From positions 1 through 11,732 of the forward strand of contig JBEGTT010000204.1 of the NCBI GenBank assembly GCA_041179245.1: a stretch of 11,732 bases of DNA, given 5' to 3'. Positions 6,216 to 11,732 of this stretch are shown in pieces. Below the pieces are notes generated by a model that was not told the DNA's origin, made no database searches, and saw only the letters and a list, made by a program, of their open reading frames with translations. Within the stretch, counting starts at the first letter, position 1. Each line of letters opens with the position of its first letter. Source of the stretch: JBEGTT01 sp041179245 (GTDB lineage Bacteria; Pseudomonadota; Gammaproteobacteria; Burkholderiales; Rhodocyclaceae). A program made the position numbers and the translations under genes.

Positions 6216-7145
6216 ATGTTTTCCATCAAATCCTTTTTGCAGAATCGTCGCCGACAAGCGGAGGCATTGGCATGGCAATCGCAGGCCATTGATGCCATTG
6301 GTGATGGTGTTGTGGTTACCAACCAGAATGGTTTGATTGAGTACGTTAACCCAGCCTTTACGCAGATAACGGGTTACAGCGCGCAAGAAGCCATCGGCAA
6401 AACCTCGGCGGTACTCAAAAGCGGACTCCAGCTTCCTACTTTGTATTCTCAAATGTGGTCGACTATTTTGTCAGGCGCAACTTGGCGTGGAGAACTGGTT
6501 AACCGTCGTAAAGATGGCTCTCTATTTAACGATTTGTTAACCGTGTCGCCCGTTCTTGGGAAAAACGGTGCCATCCAGCGCTTTATTGCGGTGCATCACG
6601 ATATTTCTCAGCGAAAAATGCTTGAAGAAGAATTGTCCCAACTCGCTCATTTTGATCATTTGACCTGCTTACCGAACCGAGCACTATTTCTTGATCGCTT
6701 AGGGCGTGCGATGAGTGAGTCTCGTCGAGATCAACACCGTTTTGCGGTGTTTTTTGTCGATCTCGATGGTTTTAAGTCGATCAATGACGCGTTTGGTCAC
6801 CGAGTGGGTGATGGGGTTCTCGAAGAAATTGCCAAGCGATTGATGAGCTGTATTCGCGAGTCCGATACGGTGGCTCGATTTGGTGGGGATGAGTTTGCTT
6901 GTCTGCTGAAGTCGGTATCACGTCAGGAGGCCATCACCGTAGTGGCTGAAAAAATCGTGAAGATTGTTGCAAAGCCGATTGAGGTGGATAAATTGGAGTG
7001 TTGTGTGGGGGCATCGATAGGTGTGGCGATTTACCCAGATGATGGTGTTGATGCTGAATCGTTGATGCACAGCGCCGATTTGGCGATGTATGAGGCCAAG
7101 CGGCTGGGCAAGGGCCGCTGGGTGAGTGCTAGTGATTTGTTCTAA
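6216..7145 (+). CDS. PAS-GGDEF diguanylate cyclase
   Basis: This is a probable cytoplasmic diguanylate cyclase of 309 residues, making cyclic di-GMP from two GTP. A short basic helical start leads into a PAS domain (about 22-130) with 'GDGVVVTNQNGLIEYVNPAF' and the C-terminal 'HHDISQRK' motif of a PAS-PAC unit. The GGDEF domain (about 145-305) carries 'DHLTCLPNR', 'FVDLDGFKSINDAFGH' and an intact GGDEF at 223-227. An RxxD inhibitory site (R214-D217) sits exactly five residues before GGDEF, so product feedback is expected. No EAL domain and no membrane helix are seen. I prefer the ATG at 6216; a TTG at 6192 would add eight residues, and neither has a strong ribosome site. The gene follows the response regulator by 85 bases and precedes the chemoreceptor by 30, suggesting one transcript. 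The PAS signal or cofactor cannot be told. Confidence 0.93.
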   Translation: MFSIKSFLQNRRRQAEALAWQSQAIDAIGDGVVVTNQNGLIEYVNPAFTQITGYSAQEAIGKTSAVLKSGLQLPTLYSQMWSTILSGATWRGELVNRRKDGSLFNDLLTVSPVLGKNGAIQRFIAVHHDISQRKMLEEELSQLAHFDHLTCLPNRALFLDRLGRAMSESRRDQHRFAVFFVDLDGFKSINDAFGHRVGDGVLEEIAKRLMSCIRESDTVARFGGDEFACLLKSVSRQEAITVVAEKIVKIVAKPIEVDKLECCVGASIGVAIYPDDGVDAESLMHSADLAMYEAKRLGKGRWVSASDLF

Positions 7146-7163
7146 TAATTAACGGGAAAACCG

Positions 7164-7169
7164 TAGGAG
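7164..7169 (+). promoter_or_regulatory. Ribosome binding site of the chemoreceptor gene
   Basis: TAGGAG lies six bases before the ATG at 7176, a strong and well-spaced Shine-Dalgarno. Just before it, ACGG-GAAAA-CCGT (7152-7164) could form a small four-pair hairpin, too weak to be a terminator. Confidence 0.6.
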
Positions 7170-7175
7170 TTCAGC

Positions 7176-8813
7176 ATGGAAATAAAACGAGGCATCACCC
7201 TAAAAATGCGATTGATTACGATCACCGTGGTGACCATTTTGGCGTTGAGCGCTTTTTTCGGGATTGTACTGTATCTACAAAAAGCACAATTAATGTCTGA
7301 TCGACAAGACAAAGTTCGCAATCTAGTCGAAGCAGTCTATTTCGTGGCCGACCATTTTCATCAGGCTGAACGTCAGGGTAAGTATTCCGAACAAGAAGCG
7401 AAAACGTTGGCGATGGGGGTGATTCGTCAAATGCGATATGAGGCCGATGATTATTTCTGGATCAATGGTTTGGATGACCGGATGATCATGCATCCGATTA
7501 AGCCAGCATTGGACGGCACGATGCTGGACAAAATCCAAGATAAAAATGGCAAATTTCTGTTTGTGGAATTCAACCGGGTGGTCCAAAAATCGGGCAGCGG
7601 TTTTGTAGATTATGTCTGGCCCAAACCGGGTGCAGAACAGCCTGTGCCGAAACTGTCCTATGTGAAAGGTTTCCAGCCTTGGGGTTGGGTGATTGGTTCC
7701 GGGATTTACATCGATGATGTTGAAGCCAAATTCCGTCAGTCTGCGTTCTGGTTTGTTTTGTGGGGCATCTTGATTGGTGGGTTCATCGCCGCTTCTCTAG
7801 CCTATCTTTCACGCAATATCCTAAAGACCCTAGGCGGTGATCCTGAACTGGCGGCAGCAGTGACAAGGTCAATAGCTGCCGGTGACCTGACTTGTGCTGT
7901 GCCGTGTGCCGAGGGGGATAACACCAGCCTACTGGCTTCCATTCAGTCGATGGTGAAGATGCTGCATCGCATGATTGCGGGGATTACCAGTCATGCAGAA
8001 CAAGTCGCTTCTGCTGCCAATCAGTTGTTACATGCGTCTGAAGAGGTTGCTGACCATGCGCAACAACAGAGTGATGCGGCATCAACCATGGCCTCTTGTG
8101 TCGAAGAAATGGCGGTAAGCATTGGTCAGGTTCGCGAAAACGCTAACGAAGCGCACGTGCTTTCGCAAGAAGCCGGTGAGTTGTCCAAACAAGGGACGGT
8201 AGTGATTCACAATGCCACCGCTGAAATGCAAAAAATTTCTACGGTAGTGCAAACCTCCTCGGCTGCGGTTGAAGAGCTGGGCCAACAGTCGCAGCAAATC
8301 ACTTCCATTGTAAACACCATCCGAGAAATTGCCGATCAGACTAATTTGTTGGCGTTAAATGCCGCGATTGAAGCGGCGCGGGCAGGTGAGCAAGGCCGTG
8401 GTTTTGCGGTGGTCGCGGATGAGGTGAGAAAATTGGCGGAACGTACCAGCCTGTCGACCACCGAAATTGCTGGCATGGTTTCCAAGATTCAAACCGGAAC
8501 CAAGGATGCTGTTGGTGCGATGAAGCTTGGTGTGGAGCAGGTGGCGAGCGGAATGGCGTTAGCTAGCCAAGCGGGTACATCGATTGATCGGATTCGTCAC
8601 GGGGCTAACCAGGTGACCACGGTGGTAAATGACATCAATACGGCGCTAGCAGAGCAAAGTTCATCGAGTCAGTTGATTGCTCGTCAGTTGGAACAAATTG
8701 CGCAGATGTCCGAAGAAAGTGCCTTATCCGTGCAGCACACTGCTGCCGCAGCAAAGCACTTGCAGCAGCTTTCATCTTCGTTGCATGGGGCGGTGAGTCA
8801 GTTCAAAACTTGA
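7176..8813 (+). CDS. Methyl-accepting chemotaxis protein with Cache sensor
   Basis: This is an inner-membrane chemoreceptor of 545 residues. The first membrane helix (about 12-34) is followed by a periplasmic domain (about 40-185) of single-Cache (sCache_2) type. Typical motifs are 'YFWINGLDDRMIMHP', 'GTMLDKIQDKNG', 'GFVDYVWPKPG' and 'YVKGFQPWGWVIGSGIY'. A second helix (about 190-211) leads to a HAMP-like linker with 'LGGDPELAAAV'. A long coiled coil follows, with the signalling hairpin tip 'IADQTNLLALNAAIEAARAG' and 'GRGFAVVADEVRKLAERT' near 385-425. This tip contacts CheA and CheW. Ala/Ser/Glu/Gln-rich flanks hold likely methylation sites. There is no C-terminal NWETF-like pentapeptide; the protein ends 'SQFKT'. 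Cache_2 domains of this kind often bind small organic acids, but the ligand here is unknown. No che genes are in the window. It is the last gene of the signalling cluster and precedes lepA by 113 bases. Confidence 0.95.
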   Translation: MEIKRGITLKMRLITITVVTILALSAFFGIVLYLQKAQLMSDRQDKVRNLVEAVYFVADHFHQAERQGKYSEQEAKTLAMGVIRQMRYEADDYFWINGLDDRMIMHPIKPALDGTMLDKIQDKNGKFLFVEFNRVVQKSGSGFVDYVWPKPGAEQPVPKLSYVKGFQPWGWVIGSGIYIDDVEAKFRQSAFWFVLWGILIGGFIAASLAYLSRNILKTLGGDPELAAAVTRSIAAGDLTCAVPCAEGDNTSLLASIQSMVKMLHRMIAGITSHAEQVASAANQLLHASEEVADHAQQQSDAASTMASCVEEMAVSIGQVRENANEAHVLSQEAGELSKQGTVVIHNATAEMQKISTVVQTSSAAVEELGQQSQQITSIVNTIREIADQTNLLALNAAIEAARAGEQGRGFAVVADEVRKLAERTSLSTTEIAGMVSKIQTGTKDAVGAMKLGVEQVASGMALASQAGTSIDRIRHGANQVTTVVNDINTALAEQSSSSQLIARQLEQIAQMSEESALSVQHTAAAAKHLQQLSSSLHGAVSQFKT

Positions 8814-8860
8814 TCCGCAAAGAGCCTCGGTGCTTGCCGCCTGATGGTGTGACTTCAAGG

Positions 8861-8866
8861 TATAAT
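8861..8866 (+). promoter_or_regulatory. Candidate lepA promoter (-10 TATAAT)
   Basis: A perfect TATAAT lies 60 bases before the lepA start. No good -35 box is seen at 16-18 bases; TTGCCG at 8834 is 21 bases away. Transcription would begin near 8873. If real, it separates the housekeeping lepA-lepB-rnc transcript from the signalling genes. I saw no clear hairpin terminator between 8814 and 8860. Confidence 0.5.
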
Positions 8867-8926
8867 TCGCGCCCATCCGAAGGCTAAAGTAGCTGTAGGA
8901 TCCCCATAAATACAAGGTTTGAAGGC

Positions 8927-10717
8927 ATGGACCATATTCGTAATTTCTCCATCATCGCTCACATTGACCACGGTAAATCAACCTTGGCTGACCGGATTAT
9001 CCATCTATGTGGTGGTTTGTCTGATCGTGAGATGGAGGCTCAAGTGCTTGATTCGATGGATATCGAAAAAGAGCGAGGGATTACCATTAAGGCCCAGACC
9101 GCTGCCTTACAGTACAAAGCGCGTAACGGCGAAATTTATAACCTCAACTTGATTGATACCCCTGGGCACGTCGACTTCTCATACGAAGTTTCGCGTTCAT
9201 TGTCAGCCTGTGAAGGCGCGCTGTTGGTGGTTGATGCTTCACAAGGCGTTGAAGCCCAAACGGTGGCTAACTGCTATACCGCACTTGAGCTGAATGTCGA
9301 AGTGCTGCCGGTGCTGAATAAAATTGACCTGCCATCGGCTGACCCAGATAACGCCCGTCAAGAAATTGAAGACGTAATCGGCATCGATGCGACGGATGCG
9401 GTGTTGTGTTCCGCTAAAACAGGTTTGGGTGTTCAGGATATTTTAGAAGCGGTCATTGAGCGGATTCCCGCGCCCCAAGGTGATCCTGGCGCACCGCTTA
9501 AGGCACTGATTATTGATTCATGGTTTGATAACTATGTTGGCGTGGTGATGCTGGTGCGCGTCATTGATGGCGTGCTCCGTCCGAAAGACAAAATTCTTTT
9601 CATGGCGACGGAAGCCACGCAGTTGTGTGAGCAAGTCGGTGTGTTTTCACCAAAATCAGAACAACGTTCTGAGTTGCGGGCAGGGGAAGTCGGATTTGTT
9701 ATTTCCGGTATCAAGGAACTCAAGGCCGCTAAGGTTGGCGATACGATTACTCGGGTTGATCGCAAGGCTGCGCAGGCGCTACCCGGCTTCAAGGAAATCA
9801 AGCCACAAGTATTTGCCGGTTTGTATCCGGTGGAATCCAATCAGTACGACTCGCTACGTGAATCGCTGGAAAAACTGAAACTCAACGATGCCTCGCTGCA
9901 ATACGAGCCAGAAGTTTCTCAAGCGCTTGGTTTTGGTTTCCGCTGCGGCTTCTTGGGCTTGCTGCACATGGAAATTGTGCAAGAGCGGCTCGAACGTGAA
10001 TTTGACCAAGATCTGATTACGACAGCACCGACCGTGGTGTACGAAGTCGTCATGCGGGATGGTTCGGTGATTCAGGTAGAAAACCCTTCCAAACTGCCAG
10101 ATTTATCCAAAATTGAAGAAATTCGTGAGCCCATCATTACGGCCACGATTTTTGTGCCGCAAGAGTTTCTGGGCAACGTGATTACCCTCTGTAATCAAAA
10201 GCGCGGCAATCAGGTTGACATGCATTACCACGGTCGTCAGGTAAAAGTTGAATATGAAATGCCGATGGCTGAAGTGGTAATGGACTTTTTCGATAAGTTG
10301 AAATCTTGTTCCAAGGGCTATGCCTCGTTGGATTACGATTTCAAGGAATATCGTGCAGCCGATGTCATCAAGTTAGACATTCTGATTAACGGTGAAAAAG
10401 TAGATGCGTTGTCGCTGATTATTCACCGTGGAAATTCACAATATCGTGGCCGAGAACTGGCCTCTAAGATGCGTGAATTGATTCCTCGCCAAATGTACGA
10501 TGTGGCCATTCAAGCGGCGATTGGTAGCAATATTATCGCCCGCGAGAACGTTAAAGCGATGCGCAAAGACGTAACCGCCAAATGTTACGGTGGTGACATC
10601 AGCCGCAAGCGGAAGCTGTTAGAAAAACAAAAGGCCGGCAAGAAGCGAATGAAGCAGGTCGGTAATGTTGAAATCCCGCAAGAAGCCTTCTTGGCCGTGC
10701 TGCGCGTCGATAACTGA
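8927..10717 (+). CDS. lepA: Elongation factor 4 (LepA), ribosomal GTPase
   Basis: LepA/EF4 is a translational GTPase that binds the ribosome and has been linked to back-translocation, stress translation and 30S biogenesis. The 596-residue length matches E. coli LepA (about 599). GTPase motifs are complete: P-loop 'AHIDHGKST' (11-19), 'ERGITIKAQ' switch I, 'DTPGH' (77-81) and 'NKID' (131-134). The EF-G-like domains follow with 'GFGFRCGFLGLLHMEI' near 350. The LepA-specific C-terminal domain ends with the conserved 'YGGDISRKRKLLEKQKAGKK' stretch and 'IPQEAFLAVL'. An AAGG ribosome site lies nine bases before the ATG. The protein is typically betaproteobacterial in sequence. It is followed after 16 bases by lepB, the classical lepA-lepB pairing. 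Confidence 0.98.
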   Translation: MDHIRNFSIIAHIDHGKSTLADRIIHLCGGLSDREMEAQVLDSMDIEKERGITIKAQTAALQYKARNGEIYNLNLIDTPGHVDFSYEVSRSLSACEGALLVVDASQGVEAQTVANCYTALELNVEVLPVLNKIDLPSADPDNARQEIEDVIGIDATDAVLCSAKTGLGVQDILEAVIERIPAPQGDPGAPLKALIIDSWFDNYVGVVMLVRVIDGVLRPKDKILFMATEATQLCEQVGVFSPKSEQRSELRAGEVGFVISGIKELKAAKVGDTITRVDRKAAQALPGFKEIKPQVFAGLYPVESNQYDSLRESLEKLKLNDASLQYEPEVSQALGFGFRCGFLGLLHMEIVQERLEREFDQDLITTAPTVVYEVVMRDGSVIQVENPSKLPDLSKIEEIREPIITATIFVPQEFLGNVITLCNQKRGNQVDMHYHGRQVKVEYEMPMAEVVMDFFDKLKSCSKGYASLDYDFKEYRAADVIKLDILINGEKVDALSLIIHRGNSQYRGRELASKMRELIPRQMYDVAIQAAIGSNIIARENVKAMRKDVTAKCYGGDISRKRKLLEKQKAGKKRMKQVGNVEIPQEAFLAVLRVDN

Positions 10718-10733
10718 TTTTTGGAGCTTTTGA

Positions 10734-11522
10734 ATGAACTTTGCCCTGATTTTGTTTCAGTTACTGGTGGTCACCGGAGCCTTATGGTTTATTGACCTGA
10801 TTTGGTTCAAGAAGAAACGTCGCCTGCACGACAAAAATCCGTGGTGGGTTGAGTACGGTGCAAGCTTCTTTCCAGTGATCCTGATTGTTTTCGGTCTGCG
10901 CTCGTTTGTCGTTGAACCGTTCAAAATCCCTTCTGGATCAATGATTCCAACCTTGGTGGTTGGGGACTTTATTTTGGTCAACAAATTCACCTATGGCATT
11001 CGTTTGCCCGTCATTAACAAGAAAGTCATTGCCATAAACGATCCGCAACGCGGCGATGTGATGGTGTTTCGTTATCCAGAAGATCCGTCGTTGGATTACA
11101 TCAAACGTGTAGTCGGTTTGCCGGGTGACACTATTCGTTACCAAAATAAGCAATTGACGGTTAACGGTGAAGCGGTAAATCGCGAGCAGACCCCAGATTA
11201 TTATCATGCCGAGCGGTTGTACTATTCCCAGCAGTTTGTTGAGAAGCTAGGCAATGTTGAGCACCATTTCTTGAACGATCAGGATGCACCAGCAGCTGTT
11301 CCAGAAGTGGCTCAATTTCCAAATCGTGAAAATTGCACCTATACCCATCAAGGCGTTGAATGCAAGGTTCCCGCAGGTCATTACTTCATGATGGGTGATA
11401 ACCGCGATAACAGCCGTGATAGTCGCGTATGGGGTTTTGTACCGGAAGCAAATATTGTCGGCAAAGCATTTTTCATTTGGCTCAATACTTCTGAACCCAA
11501 GCGCATCGGCGCTTTTCACTGA
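10734..11522 (+). CDS. lepB: Signal peptidase I (LepB)
   Basis: Type I leader peptidase is an inner-membrane enzyme that removes signal peptides from exported proteins on the periplasmic face. The 262-residue protein is shorter than E. coli LepB (324) but of usual length for betaproteobacteria. It has two N-terminal membrane helices (about 3-24 and 43-58) joined by a basic cytoplasmic loop ('KKKRR'). The catalytic serine is S69 in 'KIPSGSMIPTL' and the general-base lysine is K124 in 'DYIKRVVGLPGD'. The conserved 'MMGDNRDNSRDSR' box and 'GFVPEANIVGKAFF' follow. A GGAG ribosome site precedes the ATG. The gene sits between lepA and rnc, probably as one operon, with nine bases before the rnc start. 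Confidence 0.97.
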   Translation: MNFALILFQLLVVTGALWFIDLIWFKKKRRLHDKNPWWVEYGASFFPVILIVFGLRSFVVEPFKIPSGSMIPTLVVGDFILVNKFTYGIRLPVINKKVIAINDPQRGDVMVFRYPEDPSLDYIKRVVGLPGDTIRYQNKQLTVNGEAVNREQTPDYYHAERLYYSQQFVEKLGNVEHHFLNDQDAPAAVPEVAQFPNRENCTYTHQGVECKVPAGHYFMMGDNRDNSRDSRVWGFVPEANIVGKAFFIWLNTSEPKRIGAFH

Positions 11523-11524
11523 GG
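11521..11524 (+). promoter_or_regulatory. Ribosome binding site deciding the TTG start of rnc
   Basis: GAGG overlaps the lepB stop and lies seven bases before the TTG at 11532. No ATG or GTG occurs at the right place for RNase III, so the TTG is the supported start. Confidence 0.6.
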
Positions 11525-11531
11525 TAGTCCT

Positions 11532-11732
11532 TTGAGTCAAGGCTTCTCACCGTTACTTTTAAAGGCTTTGGGCGTCCAATTTGAGGATGACAGCCTTCTG
11601 CATACGGCACTGACGCACCGTAGTTTCGGCCAGCCACACAATGAGCGCCTGGAGTTTTTGGGCGACGGCGTACTTAATTGTGCGGTAGCGGCGGCCTTGT
11701 ACCAGCGCTTTCCTGACCTTCCCGAAGGCGAT
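11532..11732 (+). CDS. rnc: Ribonuclease III, 3' partial
   Basis: This is the N-terminal 67 residues of RNase III, the double-strand-specific endonuclease that processes rRNA precursors and regulates some mRNAs. The window edge cuts the gene. The start 'MSQGFSPLLLKALG' and the segment 'LLHTALTHRSF' fit the family. The signature 'HNERLEFLGDGVL' carries the metal-binding E38 and D45, the same numbers as in E. coli, which supports the TTG start. The continuing 'LYQRFPDLPEGD' is also typical. The gene follows lepB closely, and era is the usual next gene, outside the window. A TTG start may lower translation, in keeping with the known tight control of rnc, though that is inference. Confidence 0.93.
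   Translation, partial: MSQGFSPLLLKALGVQFEDDSLLHTALTHRSFGQPHNERLEFLGDGVLNCAVAAALYQRFPDLPEGD

Noticed and set aside
8814..8860. Rho-independent terminator after the chemoreceptor gene
   Set aside because: Only three- to four-pair stems can be drawn and there is no following T run.
9532..9840. Minus-strand open frame of about 100 codons inside lepA
   Set aside because: The plus strand codes for intact, conserved LepA here; the antisense frame shows no family features.

Overview
The window looks like a chromosomal segment of a betaproteobacterium. Gene order (ygfX, nadB, rpoE, rseC-like gene, glutaredoxin-like gene, lepA, lepB, rnc) and the LepA, RpoE and NadB sequences fit that class. A Neisseriales-type host with moderate GC is my best guess, but this is inference from memory of gene order and not from a search. 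There is no sign of phage, insertion sequence, CRISPR, tRNA or rRNA.

Layout. Positions 1-360 hold the 3' part of a ygfX-like gene (its start lies outside the window). It converges on nadB (minus strand, 357-1928), and the two stop codons overlap. A 154-base divergent region (1929-2082) separates nadB from a plus-strand block: rpoE (extracytoplasmic sigma factor, 2083-2682), an rseC/mucC-like redox membrane protein (2689-3192) and a small glutaredoxin-like protein (3164-3418). These three are tightly packed or overlapping. The anti-sigma gene rseA, its partner rseB and the protease gene mucD/degP, often found in this cluster, are absent here.

Positions 3501-8813 hold four sensory genes on the plus strand: a 7TMR-DISM membrane histidine kinase, an OmpR-family response regulator (start/stop overlap with the kinase), a PAS-GGDEF diguanylate cyclase with GGDEF and I-site intact, and a Cache-domain methyl-accepting chemotaxis protein. 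They look like one signalling unit placed between the glutaredoxin-like gene and lepA, which I recall as neighbours in many betaproteobacteria. Three GTCAG copies at 10-11 base spacing lie between the regulator and cyclase genes. They are a candidate binding site for the regulator.

Positions 8927-11732 return to housekeeping genes: lepA (EF4), lepB (signal peptidase I) and the 5' end of rnc (RNase III, TTG start). A good -10 box upstream of lepA suggests a promoter of its own.

The most interesting points are the stripped-down sigma-E locus with a His/Cys-rich RseC-like protein, the complete four-gene c-di-GMP/chemotaxis signalling cassette inside a conserved housekeeping cluster, and the helically phased repeat inside that cassette. 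I did not find a clearly new biological system. All functions are read from motifs without database searches.
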